Source of the DNA: Bigelowiella natans CCMP2755
Lineage: Eukaryota > Cercozoa > Chlorarachniophyceae
Assembly (NCBI GenBank): GCA_000320545.1
Contig: ADNK01002940.1
Location: 20,001 to 76,162 of the forward strand
Direction: 5' to 3'
DNA: 56,162 nucleotides
The position numbers and the translations under genes were made by a program. The notes under the pieces were generated by a model that saw nothing but the letters and a program-made list of their open reading frames with translations, ran no database searches and was not told the origin of the DNA. Positions 38,465 through 50,266 of this stretch are shown one piece after another; position 1 is the first letter of the stretch; each line of letters starts with the position of its first letter.

Positions 38465-38673
38465 TCAGCTACTACTACAGCATTGCCCTCCTTCTCCTCC
38501 TTCTCTTAACCATCCTTGTCTTCTATCTCTATTTACATACGTGATAATAAATCCGCATATGCGAGCACATGTTGTATAGTTGAGTTCTTCAACTTTCGGC
38601 GAAGTTTTCCCAATACGTTTCTCACAGCTTCAGCCTTCAACTGTTGCTCTGTCGCTTGGAGACGTGGTGCTAG
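33264..38673 (-). CDS. METTL4: METTL4-like MT-A70 family N6-adenine methyltransferase, repeat-inflated
   Basis: Resolved exons: 38673-38541, 38400-38266, 37998-37897, 37839-37766, 37384-37316, one starting 37107, 36427-36357, 35994-35967, 35635-35599, 35198-34681, 34531-34222, 33918-33806 and 33473-33264. The 5' start (perhaps ATG near 38805) and the 36428-37090 segment are unresolved. MT-A70 blocks in order are GHQFVIPRGAKFLLADIT, FRLIVLDPPWPSMSVSRS (catalytic DPPW), LNPRDLINLPIRK, IWVTNDPDLHRLV, GTWYWLKVTD, RKSYEPVIIGR, WVFAAVPPPGRHSNKPKIGQ and LEMFARNLLPNWWSWGNEVL. The last closely fits METTL4. The family methylates adenine N6 in snRNA (U2) or DNA. Long Asn, Lys, His, Glu, Thr, Ser and Pro runs interrupt the fold, mostly between the VIIGR block and VFAAVP. 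Intron and exon lengths are heavily shaped by trinucleotide repeats. Confidence 0.88.
33633..33690. repeat. 29-bp perfect tandem duplication in a METTL4 intron
   Basis: Two exact head-to-tail copies, 33633-33661 and 33662-33690, lie downstream of a (GA)n tract at 33570-33607. Confidence 0.93.
35073..35209. repeat. 84-bp in-frame tandem duplication spanning an acceptor and exon start
   Basis: Near-identical 53-bp cores at 35073-35125 and 35157-35209 are 84 bp (28 codons) apart, joined by (CAT)n(CAA)n. On the minus strand each core contains TATTTACAG/GTAGTTATTC, so the 3' splice site of the METTL4 exon is duplicated. The frame stays open through both copies, giving a protein repeat starting SYSTAAT. 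Confidence 0.88.
36485..36560. repeat. 44-bp-period tandem duplication carrying poly-T/AG acceptors
   Basis: Copies at 36485-36516 and 36529-36560 are identical over 32 bp. Read on the minus strand, they present CTTTAG/GAACGC and T(11)AG/GAACGC, two copies of the same potential 3' splice site, in the unresolved part of the METTL4-like gene. Confidence 0.88.
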
Positions 38674-38849
38674 CTATAATCATATGAATACACAAAGTGT
38701 ATGTACATCAGTTACATCCATCAGGGGGGGGGGGGGGGGGGTAAAAGACTAGTAATTTCAACAGGAGGCAACAACATTTCATATGCTGTATTAGACTAGA
38801 GCGGTCTTGAGCATAAGTAATAAAATATTGGCTGGGGGGGTCAAAAGTC

Positions 38850-38895
<46 letters not shown>

Positions 38896-39304
38896 CAATG
38901 TATATGCAGTAGTACTTCTATGCCTACAACTACAATTCCTTCTACCATCACCCATAACTAACATCACTCTACTATTACTGCTACTACTCTGGTTGGTTTT
39001 TATCATACAGAAATCTGTTGATCATGCGACGGGGAGCACTTAAGCAAGAAGAGCTTTCTTAAGCTCTGAAACGTAGCAAATATATATTCCTCGTCGTAGT
39101 ACATGAAGCTTCGAGCCTGCAGTAGTTTACTTTGTTTGTCGTCGGAATAGGAGGGGGGGGTGAGGGGTCATCACTGATATTTTCTATGCTTATATTGATG
39201 TTGTATAAATATATTCGGCAATTGTTACAACACATATTATAATACCCGATTCATTCCGGGAGAAAATCATTCACATACACAATAACAACATGAAACAACA
39301 TCAA
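38674..39304. other. Tandem spacer between the 39.3 kb gene 3' end and METTL4 5' end
   Basis: Contains a G18 run (38724-38741) and a (TA)n tract (38851-38890). A possible METTL4 start codon on the minus strand (MLKTAL, ATG near 38805) sits between them but has a weak GTCTAA donor. No island is present. Confidence 0.4.
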
Positions 39305-39842
39305 TCACCATGTTTTGAACACCTTAGATTTTGACTTTTTCGCCTTCGATGATTTAGTTCCTTGCCCTACTACAAGTTGTTTCACATTCTGGGATTGCCT
39401 GAGCTGCTCATGTTCTTCAGCTATGGACGATTTCGAAGATGACGCCTGCGGTCGTAGTTTGTCCTTTCCCCCCCTTTTCCGTTTTCTTGAAGAGGATGTT
39501 GATCGAAAATAGGGCCGAGAGCGAGAGAAACAGTTTTGCTCCAAGGAGAGATTAAGTCTGATGGATGATGGGGGTTCACGATGACGAATAAACGTGATCA
39601 AGTAGTAGTAGTAGTAGTACTAGTAGTAGTAGTAGTAGTACCGGAATCTACGATAGTCATCCTGCAAGCCTTTTGCGAAATTTATCAACGCCCTGCAACA
39701 AACAACACTCACTCACTAACCCTAATGTTAGTTTGTCACCATATCCCGCTAATGGGACCGCATATGATGCGATTGTGATTGTGACAATGACAGTGACAAT
39801 GGCGACAAGTCATAGGAGACAACGCGAAGAAGAAACTGGGAG

Positions 39843-39873
<31 letters not shown>

Positions 39874-40016
39874 CCTCCGCTGTTCTCTGCCACGATCCCG
39901 CCAGCAACTGCCTCTGTTCTTCTTCTTCTTCTTCTTACTGTTGTTGTTGTTGTTGTTGCTGCTGCTGGAGCTTTCATTTTGAGCTCTTCCCCTGCCTTCA
40001 TACGCTGACGTAAGTC
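39305..40016 (-). CDS. Unrecognised protein with Cys/His cluster and basic tail, 5' end missing
   Basis: Five phase-consistent exons: 40016-39939, 39911-39874, 39835-39740, 39692-39642 and 39557-39305; 516 nt, or 171 codons to TGA. Visible parts in order are LRQRMKAGEELKMKAPAAA plus a Thr run, AVAGGIVAENSGG, a Cys/His-rich TCRHCHCHCHNHNRIICG, INFAKGLQDDYRRF, and a basic tail RKRKRGGKDKLRP ending KAKKSKSKVFKTW. The tail suggests nuclear or nucleolar location. Donors of the second and fourth exons listed lie in (GTA)n or (TAC)n tracts. The start is upstream of 40016 and was not found. The Cys/His block could be a small metal site or an artefact of a (TGTCAC)-like repeat. Confidence 0.5.
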
Positions 40017-41660
40017 CTTGTCACGGGTTGATCATTGAGCAGCATTAAACTTCGCATTGTTGAGGCATTGTTGAGGCAGCCACAGCAGCGTGCCACAAAT
40101 TAATTAAGCGCAAGGATGATTCGACTTGTCGCAGGACAAAAACATCCTAGGATTCTTCTTCTTGTGGGATTGGAGTGATTGGAGTTGTCGCAGGACAAAA
40201 ACATCCTAGGATTCTTCTTGTGGGCAATTCACACGAACCCTCCTCAGTTTGCTGGTCAGTCCTCACCAAAGCTAGTTCTGTTCGAGGCACTTCATTTCGT
40301 GCACTGCAAGTGTCTTGCAACACTTTCAAAATGCAGTTTTTCATCATTGTTCATTGTTCATTGTTCGTGTCCCTTTGAACCACCCACTTGCTCGTTTTCG
40401 TCCTCGTCGACGGTTCACCGCCGCACGCTTCGCTGACTTCGATTTGCCGGACTCACAAGCCAGCAAGCTTTGACGAAGATGGCCGAGAGTCATCAGTTTT
40501 TTGGTGACGTCCATTCAGTGTTTGAGTGGCACTGTGTTTTGAAAAAGTGCTGCAAGTGAAAAAAACAACGAAGAAGTTGAAGTCACCAAAAGTGAGGAAC
40601 ACAAGATGTGGGACACGACACGATGAAGAAACGACTGCTTCTTTGTCGACATCGATGTCCATTGCGTTTTCCAGCCTGTCTAGCTGTCCCTTTGCCTTTT
40701 GTTCTTGAGGGCTGAGGGGTGAGACGATGATTGTGGACGTGTGGTGACGATGGTGGTGGTGGTTGAGGTGGTGATGATGGTGACGACGATGACGCTGTCA
40801 CGTGGACCATTGCATTGTGTCGATGGTTGACGACGACAGGAGTGATGTTTGCTGCACTCATGTTGAACGAATGATGGCGGTGATCATGGTGACACAAGTC
40901 GTGGTGATGATGCTCATTGCTAGTCTGGCACTGTTCGCACACCAACAGCAACGCCAGAACGCACGAGCGTGGCTAGCGTGGGCGTGCACGACGACAGTGC
41001 ACAGCAACGTGCACCACATGCTTCGCTCACTGATTTGACTCAGAGAAGCTAGCAAGCTTTGACGAAGATGGCCAACAGTCATCAGAATTTTGGTGACGTT
41101 CACTCGGTGTTTGAGTGGCCCTGTGTTCTGAGCGCGAGAACTTGGTCTTCGCGCCACGCACTGGCACACACAGCAGTGTCCACGATGTGCTCATGCAAAT
41201 CGCACACGTGAGTCTTCACTCCTCTCATAGCGCTTTGATGAAGCTAGCCAATTGCTCATCACAACTTGTCCATTGCTGCAGTGTGTGGTGCGATCTAGCG
41301 ATGAACATTGCAGCCGAATGATCAAGTTTCCGCAGACCAAAATTTGGCTTCATTTGAAAAACAAGAAATTGCGACGTTTGTTTACTTGCTCAATCTAGAT
41401 GCAAGAGCTACGTACGAACTTTCAAGAGAATTCAAATCGCACATGCAAGTTGTCTTCGCTGCTAATGGTTCATGCGCAAAAGCAGCATGTAAACGTTTAT
41501 CTCGGTGGTAGCGTATGGATGAGAAAATGCGACTTATGTTCACATGAGCGTTCCAGATGTGTTTCTTCTTCATCCTTCCTATTCTTCTACTTTGTAATGC
41601 GGCGTCGAGAGCTTCGCAAGCTAAGTTGAAGCCTTATGAAAAACAAAACCAATCTGAAAA
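40017..41660. other. Spacer with palindrome island G
   Basis: Lies between the 39.3-40.0 kb gene and the NVL stop. 40640-41330 is dense in CGTGCAC, GCTAGC, TGCATGCA, CACACGTG and GTTGACGACG words. A near-duplicate of CAGCAAGCTTTGACGAAGATGG occurs at 40460 and 41050. ORFs on both strands are long but repeat-like and unspliceable. It may hide 5' exons of the upstream gene. Confidence 0.5.
40126..40224. repeat. 59-bp-period tandem duplication
   Basis: Copies 40126-40168 and 40185-40224 match except for one extra CTT in the first and lie in the spacer upstream of island G. Confidence 0.85.
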
Positions 41661-43399
41661 CTAGGACAAAAAACTTATCAATTGAAAGTATCCTCCTATA
41701 ATTGTTACTAGCGACCTTTTATACTTTAAATCGGTTTCTTCAGAGACTGATGGAAATACCTATCCAACGCCAAAGAAAGGATGCGGATAAGAACCACACT
41801 GAATACTTATTACTTCCACCATAAGAATGAGATAAACTAAAGGAGAGCAATAAAATTTTGTTTGTGAATTGTGTATTCACAAGAATGAGATGAAATAAAA
41901 ACAAGTAGAGGGTTCATCATGTAATTTCGTTTGTTACCCTTTTAAGCGCTTCAGTGAAGTCTGCTTTGTCAACATATATTCCAGTTGTCTTCATTCTCTT
42001 TGCTATTCATTTATTTATCAAAAATCATATGCACAATAACCTCAAGCTAGTTTCAATTATATTAACTCGTATGTTTCTACCTGAAATTTTCCCTGAGATC
42101 TCTTGTAGCCGATTAGAGACTCGCCTCAGAGAATTTGTTGTTGCCTCTCTCACTAATGCTGTAAGGTCTGCCCCCGAAAAACCATTGAGCTGCTCGATAA
42201 AGTAACAAAAAAATATGATCACTTGCTTTAAGGACCCGAAACACGAATTCTGCGAATAAACTCCGTTCTTGGAGAGAGCGAATGGATGAACATAATCAGA
42301 CGGTATATCATTCTATCATGAACAATTATTTACCTGAGCGCGTCTTGATATTTCAAAAAGGTCTACGTTGGCTGCTAGAGGGGTCTTTTTAGTTGCCACC
42401 TTATTAAGTAATAGAAAAATAATAATTTAAGATTGATAATTGATTATTCTTAGAACTATTTAAAGAAACTATATTATACACAACATAAGCAAATATTTAT
42501 ATATGTATATAATATATGTATATATATTATACTTGATAATATCATCAGTAATTTTAAGATTGAAGATGTACATAAAAACTACATGATCTAAATCCTACTC
42601 CTACTCCAATAAAATACTGTTTTTACCTTCAGAATTGAGTATCTAGCATCTGGTGAAGGTAATGGCACATACAGGAGCTTATCTAACCGTCCAGGTCGCA
42701 TCTAGGGCAAGCAAAAGGGGATTATGTTGTCCAACGGCGAAATTAAGGTACACCTCAACTCATGATTAAATTTAACGATATATAAATCTGCATACGTGAT
42801 ACGTATTGTCACAAAATAAAATAAATCGCAATTTTGGATGCTGTCATTGAAGACGAAAGTAATAATACCATAGCAGGATCTATAATGTCTGGTCGATTAG
42901 TGGCAGCAATTACAAATATCTGGTATTTTAGCAATCACAATGGACACAGTTAATACTAATCAATAATAATTTACATGGTTCGCTACAAAGTCGTGAAAAC
43001 ATAATCCTAGGCATGTTCAAAATCTCTCTACTCTTCCCCCCTTCCCTCCTACATTTAAAAATCCTGAAATCATGCAGATATCTGTAGGCAAAAGGGATAC
43101 GAAAATTAGTCCCTGTAACACTACTCACTGCTTTCATCCTTAACATTGTTTATATAATTTGGTTCTACATCCTGACCAAATCGATAGTTTTTTTATTTAA
43201 AATTGTTAATTTAGAAAATACACTGATTAATTCAAGTATGAATATTTCCAGGAAAATATTTCTATCGTTAGTGCCTGCTTTCTTGCATCAAGGCCATCCA
43301 TTTCAGTTAATAGCTGGTTAACAACTCGCTCTGAAACCTATTTTATTTAGAATATATTTTGCTCCGATATGCCCGAAGTAAATACGAGAGTGTTTGGGG

Positions 43400-43447
<48 letters not shown>

Positions 43448-44388
43448 CATGCCCGCCTAAATGGTGGTAATTTACCTGACTGCCTTCATTTCCTTGTCCT
43501 CTTTTTGGGCAGAGGGCATCTAATTCGTCGAAAAATATGACGCAGGGAGCCGAAGCACGGGCCCTCGAGAACACCTTATCATGAGGGGAAAAAAAATTAT
43601 TCGAAAAATGGTGGTATCCATGTGTAAATGTTAACTGCTATCGGATAATTGTCATAGTGATTAGAAATAAAAAAATAAATTAATACCTGCCTCACCGCCT
43701 TTTCGGATGCCCCTACATATTTGTTCAGCAACTCGGGGCCCTGTAGTATAGTAATGAAAGTGATGGAAGACGTGGAAGTGACAGTATATTTATAGCGATA
43801 AATTTCAAGCGAAAGAATATAAAACCACAAAAAATGTAGTCACCTTTACTGAGAGAAAAGAAGCTCCACTTTCACTCGCAACCGCTTTAGCAACCTAATA
43901 TCGAAAGATTATGACGGTAAGAATCAATGATAGTTGTAAGGTATGAATATGGTTGCTAGCATGTTGATAGTTTCAATGTTCTTGTTCCAAACTATCCCTT
44001 GATACGAATTCCTTAAAAATGCCTAAATTACCAATGTCTTTCCACAACCAGGTGGCCCATACAACAACACACCACATGGAGCTTCCAAGCCCACTGACTC
44101 GAAGATCTAGATGGAAAAATATGATAACATTTGAAAACATTAATAGAGAAGACAAAATAGTTGTAGCAGCATATGTAGTGAGGTAGGCTACAAATAATAT
44201 TTCTACCGGTTAATTATTCGTACCTCGGGATATTTAATAGGTTCCAATATTGCCATTCTTAGTTCCTCTCTAAGTTTCCACAGAGCTCCGACCTACGAAT
44301 TAAGCCAATGTATGTCGCCTGCCTGTGCTAATCTTGCTTATACATATGTATCATGCACATCCACACACACACGCACACACAAACCCAA

Positions 44389-44458
<70 letters not shown>

Positions 44459-46369
44459 TTTCACTCAATGCAGTCACCGTCGAAATTTATTCTGATATTC
44501 ATAATACGCTGATTTAGTAAAATTATATTTCCGACCAATATATAATTCATTAATTAGAAGTATATTATTAATGAAACTGGATGAAACTTTTAGTACGAAA
44601 ATATTATTCTACACCGTCTTGTCAGCGGTAAATTTTTGGATATATCTTGCATTTTGGTTATTAATGTCAATTTTATTCGAATAGTTAGTTTGTGATGGTA
44701 CATCTGCCCATGTGACATTTGGTACTGTCGCGAATCCCTAACAAAATACCAAAATGAATGAAAGAATGAATGAAGAGTATAATTTCTACTCCAATTTGAC
44801 ATACTTTATCATATTAATTATCTACAGGACCTCTTATTAATATGAGCTATGATGTGCGCTTTTAAATTACACGACAATATAGTATAAATTAACTTGATAT
44901 TGTTTTATTGTGTGCGTTTGAATTATTTTTGTTTCGAAAGTTTGTTTACAATTGTCACAATACTCAATAATAAATTGCCATACGAACACAAATTGTGAAG
45001 CAGTGTGGGTTGATAGTGTGGGTTGATAGAAACTACCTCTCGTCTTGAGGATGGCTGTACCTTCTTTACTGCCTGTGTTATTAATACGAAACTTTCATCA
45101 CCAACAGATATATTATACATAATACGAGTGCGATTGTTGAAGATTCTTTTACGTATCTATAGATTGTATGTACAGTACAAAAAATAATTGCAACATCTTC
45201 CCTCTCTGATTAGTTTTTGTATCATACATTACAGTCCTCAACAAATTTCACCTGTGTAAAGTCGTCCATCGTGACTGAAAGTGGTGCCAGCTGCTCAGAA
45301 GTTAGCGGGGTCCGGTCCCTTATTGTTGAGAATGAGGTAAGTAGTAATAGTTACAGAGTAACATCGTTGCTGTGGTCGTACAAATACTGATGATAGCGGT
45401 TGTAGATATGTAATTATCATCTAATGTAACCAACATATCTTCTTCCTCTCATAATATGTAATGTATTTTTATGTATAAAATATAATTCATCTTAGTATTC
45501 ACAACACACACACACACACACACTATTCTCTTAACAGTGCGTCATCATAAATATGTGATCAGATGTAAATGTGTATGTCAATGTGCACGCAAATGTGACA
45601 ATTTCTCCCATGTTTTCTTACTTGCTATCAGTAAACTAATTTCTTCATAATGATACAGATGGACACATACATTCACCTCGCTAGCCAAGCACTCGCTTTT
45701 TCTCGGTGAGACAGAAGCGATGAAGAAGATATGTTTTCAGAATTTACTACATTCTGATTGTTGACCGACTGCTTTCCATTCTGCATGATGTTGTTATTCT
45801 CTGTACATGATGAGGCAGACAAAAGCTGTGGGGAGGTTTCCATAGGCTTCACTGCATCTTCCTGCCCCTCTCCTCTCTTGCTATCAGCACTAAATTTATT
45901 GAGCTCTCCCTGTCTTATATCTCCTGCCTCATTGAGCGGCAGATCATTTTTCCTCGCGTCCGTTATTGATTTCATTGTTGTCGTCACTAAATCTTTAGTT
46001 TCCGCCGTCTTTATTACCGTTGTGGTGCTATTGTCAACTCCTCTTAGACCCGAGAAGATTCTATTTACAGCAAGAACTGCAGCCTTTGGAAAGCAAGTAG
46101 AAAATAGAATCAAGAGAAAGCAACAACCATCAAATATGAAAGGTACACCTGCATTTTTTCAATTTGAAAGCTACCAACAACATGTTTGGTGCGAATTGTG
46201 TACTAATTGCTATTTATTTGATTTAATAAATAACACCTCTTTTGCAAGTGCACTGAGATCCGCACCGACAAAACCATGTGTAAGCTGTTGGTACATTCAC
46301 GAAGAGGAAAAGACGATTTTATTCAACATCTATCCACATCGGTTGCAATACATGAAGATAAGATACATT

Positions 46370-46408
<39 letters not shown>

Positions 46409-47133
46409 TTTCATCTGTTTGTTCGTTACCTTGGCTATTCTATTGAAATCAAAATCCCCAGCCAGACGCATTCCTAGAAATAAATTGAGATAAATACAAC
46501 CTCTCTCTCTCTCTCTCTCTCTCTCCCTCTCTTGTTTTCACCATCATCAATCATAACCCATCCACATTATTCCCAGAATCTACCATCATCACTAGGGCAG
46601 TAGGTAGGTAGGTAGGTAGGTAGGTAGGTAGATGGATGGGTGGTATTTTCTGTATAATATTACGTTATTATTAATAATATTTAGTCTTATTCTTTATTAC
46701 CTTTGCACACGACTCTAAGGATTTTCGAACGACTTTGTGCATCCGGCATACCTGTGTATTATAAGAAGTTTTTTATGTGTTTTTTTAAAAAATAATAAGG
46801 AGTGAGTCGGTCACGATGATGGATGGATGGATGGATGGCTGAATGGATGGAAAATGATGATTATCCAGATGAAATAATTTATCATGATGATATTTTGATA
46901 ATGATCCTGATATGAAGAAGAATAAAGATGACGAAAGATGACAAATCATCTGTCTGCGGCATCTACTGATTCTATACTACCACCACTCCACCACCACCAC
47001 TACTACTACTACTACTTACTACTACTACCAATTGTAATTTCTCTGTCAAATCGTCCTGCTCTTCGCAGGGCTGAATCTAAGGAGTCGGGGCTATATAGAA
47101 CATCCATGCATATAAACATACATTCACAGCAAT

Positions 47134-47165
<32 letters not shown>

Positions 47166-48205
47166 AGTGTCAAACACAGTGTGTACTTCTAAATTATCAT
47201 CTTATACACTACTTTTTGTTGCAACGACAGTTATTATTATTATTATTATTATTATTATATGATAGTTACGACTACTTACTTACTACCAACCGATTTGTTG
47301 CTGCCACAACTATGACTGGCCGCAATGTTGTAGTTGTCGCCGTTTTCATCGATATTTTATGTTCTGTGATGATGATATTGCCCTCGTCGTCATGGCCATC
47401 GATTTTATTCTGAGTTTTGTGCTGGCTGCTCGATTTGCCATCATCATCATCATCATCATCATCACCATCCTCCTTCTTAATAAATGCAGCTGGTGTGGAG
47501 AGGGAATCCATGCAAGTTAACAGCTGAGCAACGATTCTCCTGGACTGTATGATACAACATACTTCATCATATATTCGAACAACATAAAACATGGATGATG
47601 GAAATAATAACATCATAAATTCTAACACACAAGATGAATGTTGGCGACGATATATAGCCACAAGTGTAATGAAACAACGGTATTATATTATTGCGTATGA
47701 TGATGACAAGCTGTTACTACTAATAAAGTACTAGAAGGTACCATCTCTCTTTGGGCAGTCTCTCTCTTAGGGGCAATAGCATCTATTTCATCCAAAAAGA
47801 TCAAACATGGAGCAATCCGTTGAGCTTCTTTGAAAAAAACCCTAAGCTTTTTCTCAGAATCACCGCTAATTCCGGATACTATCTCTGTTGCAGCGATTTT
47901 GAGAAATGGGACTCCTAATTCACCCGCTATTGCATTTGCAAGTAGTGTCTTTCCACATCTGCATTGTTATTATTCCAAGTTTGTATGTAGTAGTACACTG
48001 TGAGATGTAGTAGCAGCAGTAGTAGTAGTAGTAGTGATAGTAGTTGTGGTAGCAGTAGTGATTGATGGTGCGTGCTGATTGCGAGTAGTAAGAAGTAAGT
48101 AAGTAAAATGCAAAGAAGCATTGTGAAAACAAGCAGCTCAAAAAGAATGGAGGGTTCACGATAGTAGTAGTAACTAATTGTATTTAGGTAGGTAATTATT
48201 ATCAC

Positions 48206-48236
<31 letters not shown>

Positions 48237-50266
48237 TATCTTTTGATTACTTATTCCTTACTTAAGTTACCCAGGAGGTCCGTGTAAAAGTACACCTCTC
48301 GGTGGTTGAACCCCAAGATGTTGATATATCTCTGGGTGTATTAATGGGTATTCCACCAGCTCTCTAAGATCTTGTAGTATTGCTTCAATTCCACCAACAT
48401 CTCCATAGCGGACAGTAGGTCGAGTTATCTCAGGAACCCAGGATGATGAAGATCCACTCTCCTCGTTGTCACCTCTTGCCGCTGCTGCTGCTGCAAAGGC
48501 CCCAACCTTTGGGTTGTTTCTTTTCTTTTTCTTCTTTCTAGTAGTGTAGTTGTAGGTACTACTAACTGCAGGTGGTGGTGGTGGTGGTGGTGGTGGTGGT
48601 GGCACTTTCTTCTCGTTTGATATATTTTTCTTCGCACTCTGCTGCTGTTGCTGATGATGATGATGATGGGTATTCCCAATAATTTGTAGACGACCGTCTT
48701 TTACTTCTCCTTTCTTTCCTATCCATCCTGCTGCTACAGAGGAAGAAGAAGAAAAAGAAGAATTTGTAGCTGCAGCAACAGATTGTTCCAAAGATGATGA
48801 CGATGATGATGATGATGATGACCGCAGTTGCGTATTCAGAGATGCATCCTTTCCCTCCTTCTTACTATCAGTCAATGCTGCAGCAGCGTACATACGTCGT
48901 AACTTGGCATTAGCATGGCCTCCCCCTCCTCTCCCCCCCCCTACTCTGAGGACACCGCCACGATTAACTAGTCCTGATATGCCGCTACTGGAAGAAGAAG
49001 AAGAGGAAGAAGACAAAGCAGAAGCAGCTGCTAATAGGTCACTACTACTACTACTATGCTGCTTACTGGAGAAGCTGCTTGTTTTTCGTCTTGTGTTCTT
49101 CTGCTGCTGTTGTCCACTCCTCACCACATCTGCTATGATGCTACTACTAGTTCCACCATCACCAATACCTAAAATTGCTGTGCTATTCTTTCTCTTCTTG
49201 CTACCAGTGCTACTACTACTGTTGGAGGTAGGATTGATGCCTTTGCGGTCGATCCACATGATTACGTTTGATGATGATGATGATTTATTACTACCGCCTA
49301 CACCATTAGATGCTATTTCAACATCACCGCTTGATGCCGTCATCGTCGTTGGTGCTTCAGTAATTGTTGCGTCACTACTAAATCTGCTGCTCACTAGTGC
49401 TGGTAATGATGATGATGGTGATGATGATGATGACAATGACGACGAAGATGTCGCATATGTACATTCCGAAGAAGGTTGTGGTACTTCCTGCTTGCTCTCC
49501 TCATGACCATCATCTTCTTTCTTCTTGTAGTTGTTCAACATGCGCTGCTTTATTTCAGGCAGCTCACAGACACGAAGAACTTGAGACCGAAAAGCAGCCA
49601 TTGTTTTTCGTTTATATTCAGGGTGACGATGCCGTAAATCCTGAAAATTGATCCGCCGAGATAGAAAGGAAGATTATTACGATAGAACGACGACAAAGAC
49701 GGACAATTCCATATGTGCACCCCCACACACACACACACTCACACTTAAAATCGCACTCACTCACTCACTCATGCAAATTTGCAATTCAATCATCGTTATA
49801 TTGGTGGTGCGAACACCATAAAATTGAGAGCAACTGCTCGAAGTCTGAACTTCCTCGTACCAGTTTAAGGAATAGGAGGTAAGAAGGAAGAAGATGCACT
49901 GGGATGTTAGTGTGTATGTTCAATTAATTATTTTACTACTTCGATCATGGCATCGATGTCAAGCACGAGAGTACGTCGTTCACGTGTACTCCCTGCTCCT
50001 TGGTCAATAGACAATTCCTTTCCTTCTTCTGCGCTGATGTAGCGATGGATTCGTGGCGCAAGGGCTCGATCGATAAGCTTATAGCTGAGAGAACTTTGGA
50101 GCGAAAATAACCATAGATGAACCAAATAGATCAGATCAGTGTACAGGTAGATGATGATCAATGTGTCAAGGGGTGCATCCCCCAGTGTTGTGGGAGGGTT
50201 TTTCTTTCTTTTTTGTCAGCTGTAAATAATATTCAATCACCTTCTTGATCGTTTCGATTTAGCCAT
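41661..50266 (-). CDS. NVL: NVL-type nucleolar AAA+ ATPase (60S ribosome biogenesis)
   Basis: Twenty-five exons: 50266-50241, 50084-49940, 49640-48271, 47958-47742, 47544-47280, 47076-47029, 46751-46701, 46473-46430, 46284-46237, 46083-45677, 45318-45252, 45072-45037, 44737-44702, 44292-44224, 44106-44032, 43894-43844, 43740-43687, 43574-43476, 43337-43275, 42919-42869, 42701-42627, 42399-42334, 42189-42081, 42002-41938 and 41759-41661. Spliced length is 3,636 nt, or 1,211 aa; human NVL is about 850. It starts MAKSKRSR. An N-terminal domain ([20 protein letters not shown]) is followed by about 350 residues of Ser/His/Gln/Pro repeats. D1 has [19 protein letters not shown] and [10 protein letters not shown]2 has GPPGCGKTL and [15 protein letters not shown], with [10 protein letters not shown] next. 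NVL/Rix7 strips factors from pre-60S particles. The donor at 43274 is GC, not GT. Confidence 0.96.
44394..44451. repeat. (TA)n tract in an NVL intron
   Basis: About 29 TA units, preceded by a CA-rich stretch, in the intron between exons 44737-44702 and 44292-44224. A similar tract at 43407-43440 lies in the intron after exon 43574-43476. Confidence 0.9.

Noticed and set aside
48904-49506. 200-codon plus-strand ORF
   Set aside because: Shadow of trinucleotide repeats in the large NVL exon.
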